From: Haemonchus contortus
Taxonomy: Eukaryota > Nematoda > Chromadorea > Rhabditida > Trichostrongylidae
DNA length: 64,000 nt
Assembly (NCBI GenBank): GCA_000469685.2
Contig: LS997562.1
Location: 16,524,325 to 16,588,324 of the forward strand
Direction: 5' to 3'
The notes under the pieces were generated by a model that was not told the origin of the DNA, did not search any database, and worked only from the letters and a program-made list of their open reading frames with translations. Positions 26,546 to 41,500 of the stretch are shown one piece after another. Both the position numbers and the translations under genes were made by a program. The stretch's first letter is position 1. The number at the start of each line of letters is the position of its first letter.

Positions 26546-29500
26546 GTAAATTTTGTGGCGTTTTTGTTTCTGAGCTCTGCTTTGTTTTCTTTTTCGTTCA
26601 ATGATTACCCGTAAGAATGTTGAAATGCATTATCGTCCCTTATGAAGAGGGTAGGCACAACGATATGGGAAGTAAAAGGCAAGTGGAGTGAGTGGAGCTG
26701 AACCCGCAACTCTGCCAATCGTACCAAATGCGGCGACTTTATCCACACTGTCTACATTTTCTTGTGGCGCTTACTCTCCCACACGTTCTGTAGCTACAGT
26801 TTACAAGTTACGGTAATCGGGTCAGTTCGGGTAGGTCCACCTTCTAAGTTTATTGCCTCATTCTGAACGCCCACTTTTCCTACTCTCGAAGTCTTTTTCC
26901 ATTAACATAGAATCAATTTGCATGGGAGCCTGAGTTTTGAGTACTTCCAGTAGATGAAGTCCTTTTGACAACATTATGGCATCTTTGTAATGTCGATTGC
27001 TCAGTGGTGTGGCTGTGAAGTTTAGTGCCAGTGGTGATGTGGTGATTGATGAGTTGTTTCGACCAGCCACCACTATCACTCCTAGTGATATCATTTTTTT
27101 GTGGTAGCAACAGACAGGGATACGACTGACCCACGAGAAATTTTTTCAATAAGTGTAGGTGCCCAGTGTCAGGGATATTGGGGAAGTTCTTTCGGCCAAA
27201 TCGAACCAATTTTCTGAATGGAAAAGAAAGTGCCTTTTTGAAGGCATGCTGAAAAACGGTGTTAATGGTGGGCAGTGGAGTTCGAGAACTGGCCAAACCC
27301 CCTCTGCCACGTGGTGTTCACCGGAAATGACTAGACCAATAGACCCGAAGAAGCCCATATCTTTTGAATTGGAACATGTTTCTTGTTGGCGCAGTCAGCT
27401 GACGAACACGTCTTGCCTGTTCTACTTGCTCTGCAGTGGAATTCCAATGCAGACACCCCCCCCCCCCCCCACCTCCCGTCTTCATACACCGTCCAAGCTG
27501 AGAAAGATCGGACCAAAAGATAATTCGAGACATCTGCTGTACCACCCTGTAACCCAATGAAGGTATATGAGATCAAAAACGTTGGAAATTTTGTGCTGTG
27601 CAGTCTAACTGTTTCTTCAAAAACTTAAGGGATATTGGAAGAGACCGATTCCTTGTACCCGATTCTTAACCATTCCATCTGATATGACTTGAACGGATAA
27701 TGAAGGATAAAGTTCTGGTGCGTTGAAGATTGCGGGGCGCACCCGATCTGAACGATGCCCCTCCGCAATCCTCTTACATTCTGAAATACAGTGGCGTATC
27801 GAATGTATTTGGCCTATGCAATAACTTGCAGTGGCCAGCCGATGTTGAAGTCAGTGCTTCCATGCTCCCAAAGAGTCTAGTACCGATTAATCGACTCCGG
27901 AGGGATTGAAGGCTTGGTTGGCCTAGGCAAACATGGATCCATGGGGTTCGAATTCGTGACCATGCCTGTGTGATGAGCACCACTTGCCACTAAATCACCC
28001 GCGCCCTTTCCTTGGACGATATCTATGATTATTGATAGCGTTGCTACTCCATGTATGAACACTCGGAAACGCCTCCGATGCCTTTCTCATGGCCAACGAT
28101 CAATGGCAAGAAGTCGATATAAGTCGCATTACATTTAATACCGAACTAGCCCTGTACGCAGAACATACTGTAGGAATAACGGCTGGAACAGTGACGGCAT
28201 ACAATTTTATAACTAAGACGAAGGCGCTACGTATTCCACAGCATGCTGGCAGGATGACCAAGTTTCTAAGATCGTATCTAAAGGGGCCAACAACACCTCA
28301 TCAATCGTTCTTTTCGTTTGAATTTGTAATGATCAACTTTCCAGAGGACATAATGCACCAGCATTTCTTGGATTTGAAAACCAGGATCTGTCCAATATCG
28401 CCTACGGGGACGTCCATGTGCCTTCGATAGCCTTGAAAGATATTCCAGTACAACGTGAACAGTTGAGGTGAATCTTTGTTTCGGTTTTTTTTGACGATTC
28501 GACATAGTTGTGCGAAAAACTTGCTAAATGTCATCATGATGAAAATAAAATGAATAAAAGGGACTTCAATGGAAGCTCCTGGATTATGCAGTGTCATCAG
28601 CAAGCAAACACGATTTTGACGTAGTAGGGCTTCGGTTTCCACGATTGTTGTTCAACTCAAACTGACTACAGCATCTATCAAATTTCAATTGATTATCCTG
28701 AATGTGCATTGTTTTTAGGTTGAAACTCAGCTACGGCAATAAAAAAGTGACGACATTCAATGCGGATTTATCACAAAAACAGGTAGCTTACACGCTTTAC
28801 TTTCGCTTCCCCTGGTTTATTTCTATGCCTTTCATATCTCTTCCTTTGTTTCGGGAAGAGAAGAGAATAGAGTTCTGAGTTATGCCACGAAGTTCGATGA
28901 GGCAATGTATTTCTTTATGTTGAGGTTACAAAATCGGGATTCTCCTTAGTATGGCAACCGACAGACGCTTCAACGTCGGCATCCATCGTCAAGTTCCCAT
29001 TTGAGCGGAGAGCGTCAAAGGTACGATTGTCAGTCTTCACTGTACTGTTGATTCTACCTTACACTGTCTCCTTTTCAGGACCTACTTATTGAGTTGGAAG
29101 TCTTCGACAAGATGTTCTTGCAGCGAAAAGATGTTATTCGATTAGTTGGAAGAGTATCACTCGATCAGGTGAGTCCATAAACTGTTGACAGTTATTTAAA
29201 GCCTGGTACGTGAGTGATGTTTGCCGATGATGTTTCATGATATCGAAGCTCCCTCTCCTCATCCTCATTGCCTTCACCCGAATATAATGGCGAACATGGA
29301 ATTTTTAGAGAAAATAATGCAATTCTCAATACTTCCACATACCATCGTCCAATAAAAAATACCAATATCGAAACTTCCGAAGGAACAAATTATCTACTGA
29401 TAGTAGAACCGTGAATGGACGAGATATCCACTGATTCACCAAAAAACGCTTCGCCTGTCAGACTTCCAGAAAAATTGAAAAACTCAAATCTCAGAAAAAA

Positions 29501-32500
29501 ATGAAATAGAAAAAAAATAGAATGTCAGATAGACATACGCTAAGATCTAACACCTCGGGGACGCCATAAAATGGGTGTTTGGATTCAATTTTTTTATATC
29601 ACTTCGTACTTCCTAATCTCTCATTCTCTAACCTTTACTCACTGTTGACTCTCAATAGATAGCGAGAAACGTGGATAAGAGATGAAACGAATTATGTATT
29701 ACCTTTCTCTGCCTTTCACCCATAGTCGGGTACTAATAACTTCTTCACTATGCACAAAAAGGTCATGAAGATATGAGCGTGCGGCTCTCGATGAACCTCT
29801 GCATTATTATTGAAGTCACTTTATCGATTCAACTCCACACACGGTTGAAAATTACCTTGATGACTGAGGTTCTGGCAAATCCGCCTTCATCGGAACCTGA
29901 AAAAAGTTTAGAAAAAAATCTCAAACAAGGCCTCCATTTCTCCCCTCACCGTTTCCCTAGAAGCCTTCGCTTCTCGCCTATCGGCCAGCGTGAAGTATGA
30001 AGATACCTGGTGATACGAGAGGTAACACTGACAAATCCTCCCTGATACATAGTTCTTTGAGGGATCTGAGAAACTAGATCGGCTTTCATTCTAACACATT
30101 CTAATTGAAGAACTCATCGAAATCCGGTCCCACTTTCATTTTGCTTTTTCGTTGCGCTCGGATTTCTTCTATTCTCAAACTTATTCAGCTTCTGCCACCA
30201 ACTAATTCAAAATCAGCTCATAACGTGGCCGAGGTATGTCTTCGGTCAAGAGATACTGAAAATGAAATGACTGCGAGAGTAAACGTTACTATAAGGTGAG
30301 CCCTACATTTTAACTCGATAAACAAATTTGAAATAAATTATTTTGGTTGATAAGCTTTGGAATTCGCGCGTAGCGAATAAAAATAATAAACCACTCGTCC
30401 ATCTCAAATAGCGTTGATGTTACTTTCGAAAAATCAGGGAAATTGCTTTTATATTGTTGAAAACAAAATTTGCTTCACGCTGAAACAAACTTCTGTCGCA
30501 GTACAAAAGTATGTAGATAGCTTTTTTTGCTTTCCGTTCATATGAGCTTTACTTCGTTACTTTTGTTCTTCTCAAAAAACACTAAAAAATTATTATTGAA
30601 CATTGAGATTGTTGTTGTTCGTAGACCACTCGTAAGCGCTCAAAAATGCACTTTCCAGTGTTACATTGAGTCGAGAGCTACAACTCATTGCTGGTGACTT
30701 CATGGAGCATCAAGTACAATCCGATTCACATCTCTCCTACCTCTGCCAATGCGCCGCTTTAAATCGCGGCACTCTTACACCGACAACTACTGTACACATT
30801 GCCACACATAGGTAAGTAGTCAACACCCGGGCGTTCTGTCGTGACGATTTCCGTGATTATGGTGAGCGATGCTACACTTTGGAGACTTCTCTTAGGGTGC
30901 ACATCATTTTTTCAATTCGAATTTTTACAACTAAGGTCACGGTTCATACAGACCAGATTGGAGACGCGAAAAGTCGCAACTAAAAGCCCCATAGGCGATT
31001 CAATTTACGAAAGCCATTTTGTCAATCTATAGGCCATTGTTATAAGAGTGAACTTTCTAGTTATCCTTGAATATTTCCTTATGCATCCCATTCGCTGTTT
31101 GCAATAGTCGGTCGCCTACTTAGTTTTTAGATTTTCAATAAGTAGTGTACGAGCTCTTGGAAAGCTGCCATAGAGCAATGTCAAGAAGGGTTCTCTCCGG
31201 AATATCCGCATTTTTCTCATTTTTCCCCATATCGCTTTCCTCCTTCTCCGGGCTTAGGGACAAATAAAAAAGGCCATAATAAGAAAGTCGCTGATGAATA
31301 GTGAGTTTTGTGGTTGAAGGTGATCAGTGAAGGCGACGTGCAGGATAAGAATGTTAAACAACGAACATGTGTGTCGTAGATTTTTCTAGGGGCAGGTCAG
31401 CGATGATGTCAGGTGTCCAGCAGAGACCGCTTACCTCATAGAGGGAGGTTAGATGGTCAAGTCTGAAAGTCTTCTTAGTCAAAAATGACAACGATCAGAA
31501 TCATAACCCCCTCCCACCCCTGAACTCTCTGCTCTATTGTAATTTTCGGGCTATTTTGAAAGTCTAACTGGGAAGGGATGTGGCTAAAGCTGCCACGATG
31601 TGCAGCCAATTCGTCGCCCAGAAATACCTTGAGGTCCTTTACAGTTTCAGGGGCGGTTTTCTACGAGCGTACGTCGATTATCCTTTGACTCCCTGCGGTA
31701 ATTTACTTTCCGAGTTTCGCTTTCCGGGGAAAAAATGCAAGCTGTTAGGGGGTCCACTGTTGCCAGAATCAAGGATTTCCCCTTCTCCTTTTCTCCTTTG
31801 ATGCTGGGTACCATTCCTCAACCTCCGAAGACTCTTTCAAGTCTCCTCCGTTCTCTACCGACAAAGCCGTGCAGATCACCTGCTTCTGTGAGATAGTCCT
31901 CATCCCAAACTAACCTAATCGCTTCGTCCACTTTTAGAAATAAATAACCCTTTTTGGGTTCGGGGCAGATGGCTCCCAGTGCATACAAGGATATTACTGT
32001 CAAAGGCAGTTGTCTAAATACGAAAAGGAAAAGATATCGGATGTCACTTGAGTAAGCAACTAGGTAGCAGAGAATCGTAAGGTTAGCTAACGAGGTGAGG
32101 AGTCAATCACGTATACAAATCTGTGATGTCCCAGGTCCCCAAACTTCTGCAGCTGAAAACAATCGATTCTCATATACCAGTCCAGTGTGATAGTTCAGAA
32201 CGCATTCGATTTCTATCTAGAATTAGAACCGCTTCGGAATAAAGATTGGTCCTACACTGGGAATTGCGAAAACCAGCCAACATTCTGATCGTGTTCTTCT
32301 GAGAGACCGCTAGTGATACCAATGAAGAGCCCTTCGATATTTTGAATGCTTGTTTGGCCTAGGTAAAAACCATTACTCCATTCTTCCTAGCTTCAGTAAA
32401 TTGGCGGTTCTGATCCCCACATGGCCTTCTAACTTCCTCACAGAAAGGATAGAAGACGGACGTGAATAAGTTGGCAGGACAAGTTGATGTATGAAATACT

Positions 32501-35500
32501 TCATAATTCCATCTTACCCGCGTAGATCATTAAAGGATTGCGAATACACGAAGAGTATGATTTTTTACAAAAGTTTTTCTTTGCTTTCAGTGTGGTCGAC
32601 ACTCGTGATGGAGCAAAGTATACAGTGCAGGTTGTCCATTCGGCCGCCTTGCTTCTGTCAATGATTTTGGTCTATGGACGGGAGCAACGACTGTTGGCGA
32701 TGGCGCATCTGATAGGGGCTGACTCGCTACCCAGTCGAGATCAGCTCGACAACAACTTGGTAATAAGTTCATAAACATGTCGTCATTTCCTACCTTGAGT
32801 CCGTTTTCTCCTCTCTCTTTAAAAAAGAAGAAAAGAGTTCTTCCTCCTATTGGAAGCTGTTAGGAGTCCGCTGTCGAGCTGAAGTAAGCCACAGAAATGG
32901 TTTACATTTTCTCTACAGCCTGATCACGTACATTTCCAAACTTGATGGTTTCCACCCCGATGTCTAGTGATCAAAATCTGAGAACCGTTCTGGAAAAAAA
33001 TTTCGGCTTTCTGTACCTTGAAAAGGTAGAGCGCGAATTGGGTGGGTTTCAAGAAGGGACGTGAACAGGCATTCAAACAGCTCAATAACTTCTGGTGTCG
33101 AAGGGGCAACAGGAATAGAGAGTGCAGCAGAGCTATCACCAAGGAACTAAAAAAAAAGAATTGACAGCTGTGATAGAGCCGCTGGTAGAAAAAGTTTGCT
33201 AGAAGGTCGTCATTAAAATCAGAATTTTGATGTAGCCATCTTCAACATGGTGACAGCCAACACGAAATATTTGTGATCACCCGCACGCATTAAAGACACG
33301 GTTCACGATAAAAAAAGGTTACTGAGTTTTTCCTTGAGGAATACCCAGCGCCCCTCATGGGTGGTAGAAGGGACCCTCTCGCTCCCACAATCTTGGCGCT
33401 TAAGCCGTAGTGGAAGCCCTGTTGCTGCCGTAATTGGCTTTAACGTCCCTCGATCGATGTCACGTTAGACGAGTGTCGAGACAATACAGATGCAACCATT
33501 CGTTCTAGGACCCGAACACAATCAGCTGATTCCCAAGTAATGAGGCTAGCTATGTCTTTCTCCCATCCTTTTTCCTCTATTATTCTTTTTGCTGCCTTCA
33601 TCCCTTATTTAATTCCTACTCCTAGAGGCTGAAAAAGGTGAGCTACTTTTGCTGTTACTAGGATTTTTTATTTACTTATGCTTATAAGTGATGAATTTTT
33701 GCTTACCATAGTTTGTTATTCGCACCAGGACCCACACACACGCAGTGAGACACATTGCGTCCGGACGCCCCCCTCTTCTACATTTTACTGGCCTCAATTT
33801 CGTCCAGCCCCCTTTTTAACAATTTTTCGGAGCCTTTTTTCACTCTGGAAACACCGATTCACGCAGTTCCTTCGCCTTCATTGCACTGTTCTCTATATTA
33901 TCTTTCATTTTTCGTCATAATCTGGTTTACTCAAAATTATCGTGAACTGTGCCTTTAAACAGCCCCTTCGAATCTCGAATATACGTCGTATGTCTACAAA
34001 CGTAAGATATTTGACTGGAAAATCCAACGTCCTGTTCTCATTCTCCGAAAATTCCACCCACTCAAAAATTCCAACCCGCAGCTTCTGAATGTGGTTGACA
34101 AAGATAGGCTACACTTTGATAAGTGCGAAGCTATTCCTGATTCTGGATATTTTAGCAGTTTCTTCCACATCTTTCCAATGCCGATGAACGGGCATTTGTG
34201 ATAGTTAACAAAGATGGCGACTATGCAATTGTCAAAGGCAGGTGGACGGGTTTCTCCAGAAAACAGGTTTGCTAAACCCTTTTGAGAATTGAATTTTTGT
34301 TCGTTTTCTCTGTGATGAGTCTTGGTTTTAGCCGGCTTCAAAAGGCCAAAAAGCAAAACCTGGTGCCGCTGGTCGACTTCTTGTTGATGCATTCAATTTA
34401 TTGAAAAATACGGTGCAAAAAATCGAAGTTCCATCTCCAGACGGCTCAACCCTATTTGTGATTGGAGGTGAGTTCACTGACGTTCCAGTACTACTTAGTT
34501 TGAAGCATAAAGCTGTGAAAAAAACGTTCAAACTTTCATCATGAGCATGGTGCACTGGGTTCGCATTAAAGGCACCCACCGTTCACGATAAAAAAAGTTA
34601 TTGAGTTCTTACCTTATTAATACTCAGCGACCCTCATGGGTTGTATAAGGGACCCTCTCACTCCCCCAATCTCGACGTCCAGGGCATAGTGGCAGCCCCG
34701 TTGTTGCCGTAGTTCGCGTTCCCGCCCCTCGATCGGTTTCACGTTAGACGAGTGGCGAAACAATACAGATTGCTATTACTCGTTCTAGGACCCACGCACA
34801 ATCAGCTAATCGAATTTGAATTTTTGCTTACCATTGTCTGTTCTTCGCACCAGGACCCACACGCGCGCAGGGAAACACACTGTTTTGCTCGTCCGGATGC
34901 CCCACTCTTCTTCATTTTTCTGGTTTCATTCTCGTCCAGCCCCCTTTTTAACGGTTTTTCGAAGCCTTTTTTTACTTTGGAAACACCGATGCACGCAGTT
35001 TCTTCACCTCAGTCGCACTAGTTTCGATCTTATCTTCCATTTTTCACCATAATCTGGATTACCCAAAATTATCGTGAACGGTGCCTTTAAGAGGTGGAAT
35101 GTAGCGAAACGGAAAATGCGGGTCATGATCGCGGTAATGTTTCCCACACTGTTTTGACAGTCGACTTTATTTCATTTTCTGCCTTACTATACTTTCCACT
35201 TCCCATCATCCAACATTAGGGCTTGGTACTCGTTACTGCACCTGAAGTCTGGAGGATATTTTTGGAACGTTCTTGTATTAAGTCTCCTCATCCAAAAAGG
35301 CCCATACATATGAACGATTGGTGAGAAAAGGAAGTACTCTGTGTCGTCGACATTGTTTTGATCGGAAGCTAGTACAGTTAGCAGAATTTTAAACGTCGGG
35401 CTTGGTAGGGTGCAGATGAGGAGGCGCCGAACATTACTCATGTCACACTCATCATGGATGTAGAATTTTAGAGGGTCACGTTTTGGCATCTTCATTATAA

Positions 35501-38500
35501 GGTAGAGACCGTTACTGCCGAGGTGTATCACGAGATGATGTCGGCAAATTGATGGCAGTAGACGATTACAAAAAAACCGTTATCGTTATTACCATATCCA
35601 GACGACCAGTCAAAACAGACGCTTTGACAACCAGTCGGTGGTCGAAACCATCTTCTCCACAATTGCTTCTGCCCATATCCTACCTGAATATCGGCAATAA
35701 GTTGCTGACAGCGGTGAGGTTCACTCAACTTAATCTGGAACATTAGCTTCTTCTCGCCTTTAAGCTCGTTATACTCGAAAAAAAGCTTGCGAACTTTTGA
35801 ATTTACAGACCCACTGCTAACGGGGGCTAGAAAAGTAGCCATAAGACATTCTTAGAGCAACTCCTTTCTTGGAAAAAAGTTGAACGAGTGCTGTTGGTGA
35901 GCACTTATTTGGCTTTACGATAATCCCTTCATAAATGAAGTTCGGTGATCAATCCTACAGGTAATGATAAGATGAAGGTGTTGTATAATTTCATTGGTTA
36001 TTGGATCGCTTCTATGGGCAAAGGCTTTTCCACCTGTCTCTTGACTTATCATCCTGATTCGTAGCTGATTATGATTGCTCCTTGTGGGCCATCGCTTTTA
36101 TGGTTTGCACCTTCAAATGCTACTTGACGAAGAGCTGACTTCTGTGCTCGCGAGATTACATTGTAGTGAAGAAAAGAGCCAAATTACAACTGACAGATGT
36201 GTACTTCACTGAGTTCAGGCATAACTGTCTTTGCCAAATAAAATCTTACTTATTGGCTTTGTTTCAGATGCCCAGGCACGCCTTCCTGGAAAGCGAATCG
36301 AATGCCGATCAACGAACACTGCCGAGCAGATAGCATCCGTCTTTTGCGTTTCCACCTTGTTTGTGCTCTGCAATCCGGATAAGGTTTGTAACTGTAAAAG
36401 CCGTATCTGTAGTGTATGGCTTCATTCTTTCATGCAGAATGTTGTCATAAGCGAAAGGAACTACAATAAGAACTAAGAATTACCTTATTGTGACAAATAT
36501 CTATGATGGATTGCCTCAGTAAGATTCACGTCTCGGGCAAAATCAATTAAAGTCTGCTTTTGGCGTACTATTATGAAGGGAATTTCCAATATATAGGTCT
36601 TTCAACTCAGAAGCGTAAAGTTTGGTTGATTTTTGCTGAAGGGAGCTTTGCAAATGCCCCATTTCGGCTGCAAACCTCCACCGGAATGGCCACACTGTAG
36701 AATATGCTGTGAAATGGAAATCAGACTGAATCATCAATAGTGCTTTAAATGAGTTGTTTCCTGCGAGATGGCTTGTTAAAGGCACCGTTCACGACAAATT
36801 TGGGTAATCCAGATTACGATGAAAAATGGAAGACAAGATCGAAACTAGTGCGACTGAGGTGAAGAAACTGCGTGCATCGGTGTTTCCAAAGTGAAAAAAG
36901 GCTTCAAAAACCGTTAAAAAGGGGGCTGGACGAGAAAGAAACCAGAAAAATGGAGAAGAGTGTTGCGTTTGGACGAGCTAAAGAGCGTGTTTCACTGCGC
37001 GTGTCTGGGTCCTGGTGCGAATAACAGACAATGGTGAGCCAAAATTCATTCACTTATAAGCAGTCTGTATTGTCTCGACACTCGTCTAACGTGACACCGA
37101 TCGAGAGGCGGGAACGCGAACTACAGCAACAACGGGTCTTCCACTATGCCCTAAGCGCCGAGATTGTGGAAGCGAGAGAGTCCCTTCTACCACCCATGGG
37201 GGGGCGCTGAGCATTCCTGAAGGAAGAACTCAGTAACCTTTTTATCGTGAACGGTGCCTTTAAGTGTGCGCTGTAGGTACATGTACAACGCTTCATCCCA
37301 ACTAGGAAAGTTCTAAGTTCCTCAGCCTGAGTTACGACTGCCAGGGATCGATCAAGTTCTAGATCAGAGTTTCCGCTGCACATGTCAGGTTGAGGCTACG
37401 TGTGAGACATCCGAAAGTTGTATCAACTGCTTCAGATTTTTTAACAATTTGTGAAAATAGATAAAAAATAATGCAATTTATTTATTTATTCATTCGACGG
37501 ACACGTTGTAAACATGTGAAATGAAGAAAATAACATGACCATGGAAAAAGGAAAGAACTAAAACAAACAGTAAGATCCTATAATAAACTCAACTAAGTGA
37601 AATCAACTTGTCAATGGATTTCTTGAAAGTACAATAATTTGGAGGGAACGTAAAAGCGAATTGAAGCTAGATCCTATTCTGTTACTGAAAAATTGTGCTT
37701 TAATTTGGATCCTTGCTGGCATGGTTGGGATCTTAGCGGAGGAGCCTCGCGTGCTAGAAGTCACGATTAAGAAAAACTTAGAAATATCCACGATGGTTAT
37801 GCCATTTAAAATTTTATATGAAATGCAATGCAATATCGGATCTCTTAATCGCTGCTGGGTTCTTTTTTTTTGTTGCGTGCGTCGCCTTTTGAGTTTTGGA
37901 TTGGTCGATAAAACGAGTACTTTTGTGGCAAGGTACGAAACTGGAGGAAAGGCCACCACTACAGGTGCTGTCATTGATTGCGATTTTTTCTTGCATTTGT
38001 CGGATCTCTGAACGCTCTTTGTGTTCTTTTTGCTGTGCGATTTGGTCATGGACGCTGCAGTGTTTTCACCCATGCGAGCTGACGGATGCGAGACGGATAG
38101 CTGGATGGACCTGCGTGGGAAAGTCGATGTGATAACGAAATCTAAGCGGGTTGCGGATCCAGTGAAGAGGGTTATATCAGCCATCATGACTGAGTTGAAC
38201 TCGCTACGCACCGAAAATTCTAACCTTAGGCAAGAAATCAGAGAACTTCGAGATAAAAATAGTCTGGTGTCTGATATTGGGACTGATAGTGTTCATTTGA
38301 GTTCTACTCCTAGTCAAGTAGTTCGGGACAGTCCTGTTAACATTGCTAACCCTGATAGGAATATGTCGTATTCTGAAGTTGAAAGATTACGTTCGATCGT
38401 TCTATGTGGTTTGCCTGAGTCTAGCTCTACTAGCGTCAGGAAGCGTGTTTGTGATGATTTTCAAAGTGTGTGTAATATAATTGATTTTCTTGGTATTGAA

Positions 38501-41500
38501 TGTAATCCGGTAACTGTGTACAGAATGGGAAGGCCTTCTAAAGATAGGTGTAGGTTAGTGAAGGTTGTTTTCCCGTTACGCATGTTTCAACGTAGTGCTG
38601 TGTTAAGAGCTCCTCGCCTGCGCTTCTACTCTGTGGGAGGGATTTTCCTTCGAGAATCCCTTACTAGAGAGGAGAGGGTGAGGAGGCGGGAGCTCCGACG
38701 AAGTATTAATGAGGGGGTGCCGCAGACACCCCCTGCAGGGGTAGCTCCGGCTGGGAGGGGTACTGGGGCTCCACCTCCTAATACTTCCAAGGTTGTTAAC
38801 CAGGAAAACTGACGAGCTTTCCGCGGTTTCGTAGAAGATTCCTTAAGTTTTTTTATTCAAATGTCAGGTCTATCTCGAAAAACTCAGGCTACATCGATAC
38901 AGTTTTGACTAACAAATTCGATATTTTTGCGTTTACAGAAACGTGGCTCAAACCCAGCCATGACATAGCGTGTACTTTGAGCTCTTTTGGTAACGATTAT
39001 GACATTTTAAGGTGTGACCGTATTAAAAAGGCAGGAGGAGGTGTCATCTTATTGGTTCATGCTAGCCTTGCCGTATCACTAGTTTTTAAGGAATCGATGA
39101 ACGATGCCTACGAAATACTATGTGCCGATATTTATCATGACTTATCTTGTCTTCGGGTCATTGTTGTATACAGGGCCCCGTCTTGTGTTATGGCTCATGC
39201 TGAGCAGCTTGTGAAAGCCCTTAGTGACTTGATTGCGTGTGAACACCACTCTTTAATAGTTGGAGATTTTAATGTGCCGGGTTTTGATCAGAGTGGAAGG
39301 CAGAGGCATGAAGCAAATGGGACTACATTATCGTCCTTACAACAATTTGTATGTACCCATAATTTGACGCAACACGTTCTTACTCCTACCAGAGGAGGGA
39401 ATATTCTTGACTTGGTTTTCAGCACTAATAAAAGTCTTGTCTGTAATTTGAATATTTCCCCTCCAGTTGGGCAAAGTGACCACAATAGTGTTGGTTTCGA
39501 ACTCAACTGTTGGGAATCCCTCGCTCGGCCAGTTTATTGTAGGTCATACTCAGCCTGCGGTTTCGGCAGTCTGTGCGCAGATCTTGCCAGGATCAGATGG
39601 GTTGATCTTCTGGAAACAAAGAGTACTGTCAACGAGAAGTATGAATTGCTTTTGGCTGTTCTGCATGCGACCATCGAGTACTACGTTCCGTGGAAGCTTG
39701 TGTCGTCGTTCAAATCATTGAAGCTCCCAAAGTATTTGCAAAGCATGCTCGAGCATAGATATTGTCTTTTCTTAGATGCTAGGCGAACGGGTAATTGGTC
39801 GAAATATAAGGAATTCAACAAGTCTTTCCTATCGAAGCTCAGAAGGTATAACTGTTACATTGAGAAAAAAGTCGTGGAGTCAAAATGCAATCGTATCTTC
39901 TACAAGTATTTGAATCGGAAACTGAATGGTAAGACTAATATCGGCTGTTTGAAAGTAGGTGATGTTGTGGTGTACCGCCCGTACGACAAGGCCAATTTGT
40001 TAGCAGAGCAGTTTGCCAAATCTTTTCTTGAGGATGATGGTATGGTGCCAGAGTTTGTCGCAGGTCCCTTTCCGCCCATGGCTACTGTCCCATGGTTCAA
40101 TGCAGAACAGATCTATAAGCAGATCATCAAATGGCCGAGATCCTCCTCATTAACTCCGGACTTCATACCACTCTTTTTCATCAAAAGAGTGGCATGTGTC
40201 GTTAGCGGGCCTTTAGCTTATATTTTCAATCGATCACTGATTAAGGGTGAGGTACCTCTTAGATGGAAGCACTCCTTCGTTACCCCGATCTTGAAGAAGG
40301 AACCCTCCTCGGACCCGGGCAATTATCGTCCCGTCAGCATTACTTCCCTTTTCTGTAGATTGTTTGAAAAAAACCTAAAGGAGCATGTCCTCAGACATGT
40401 TTTTGATTGTAATATTACTCCGAAAAACCAGCATGGTTTTATCCCAGGGCGATCAATTGAAACCAACATGCTTGAATGCCTTCGGGATTGGACTGATGCT
40501 CTAGATAGTAATAGCTCATGCGATGTCATTTACTTTGATTTCGCCAAAGCTTTTGATAGAGTGTCACATAAGAAATTAATCCACAAGTCAAATTTGCTAG
40601 GATTCCATCCTATGCTCATTGCGTGGTTATCAGACTTCCTTGATGGTAGAACTTTCTAGGTTAAAATAGGGCATGTTTTCTCTGAGAGTAGGGAAGTTGT
40701 GAGTGGAGTGCCGCAAGGGGGCGTGCTCTCTCCTGTGCTCTTCAACATCTTCACGGCCGATATCCCAAACAGGTTAAGTGGGTTAGATGTTGTCGCAAAA
40801 ATGTACGCAGATGACATAAAAATGTATAAGGCAATTTCGGAAAATGGCAACGGGGATGCCCTTCAGGAAGCGATTAATTTGTAAGCTGAGTGGTCTGGAC
40901 AGTGGCAATTGCCTCTGGCCCCTCATAAGACAATGTGTATGCGGATCAGTTTGGATTCGGAGGTCAGCCCGTTTTCATATGTGGTTGATGGTGTCACTGT
41001 TGCTTCTGTAAAAGTGGTGCGAGATTTAGGCTTTCACTACACCAGTACCCTAGATTTCTCCATTCACATCAGGAATCGCTGCAAATTAGCACTTATGCGT
41101 ACATTCCAAATTTTCAAGGGTCTCTCTACCGCTAATAAGCGGGTTCTTCTCCAGGCATACAAAACATATGTGCGCCCGCTTGTTGAGTCGGGAGCCACCG
41201 TGTTTAACCCAGCGAAGAAAAAGGATGTGGTTGCTTTGGAAAAGGTCCAAAACAATTTCACACGCAAAATACTGGTTCGATGTGGGAGTTTTCTTTACTC
41301 CAGAGTTCCTAAAGCGTACATCAGAAACAGGTACCTTGAACTTGCAACTCTCCAATCTCGGCGCATGGTATTTAACGTATGCATGGTTTATAAGCTTTTA
41401 CACCAATCTGCAGGCCTTGGTCCATTTGACTTTTTCGAGATCACACCATCACGCACTAGAGGCGGACAAGGCAAAATACATTTGACTTGTCCAAGGACTA

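Noticed and set aside
27318..27576. - strand open frames with a Gly run
   Set aside because: The Gly run comes only from the poly-C tract.
37603..38211. 202-codon - strand open frame
   Set aside because: It overlaps the LINE leader and ORF1 on the opposite strand and shows no domain; it is a shadow of the LINE.
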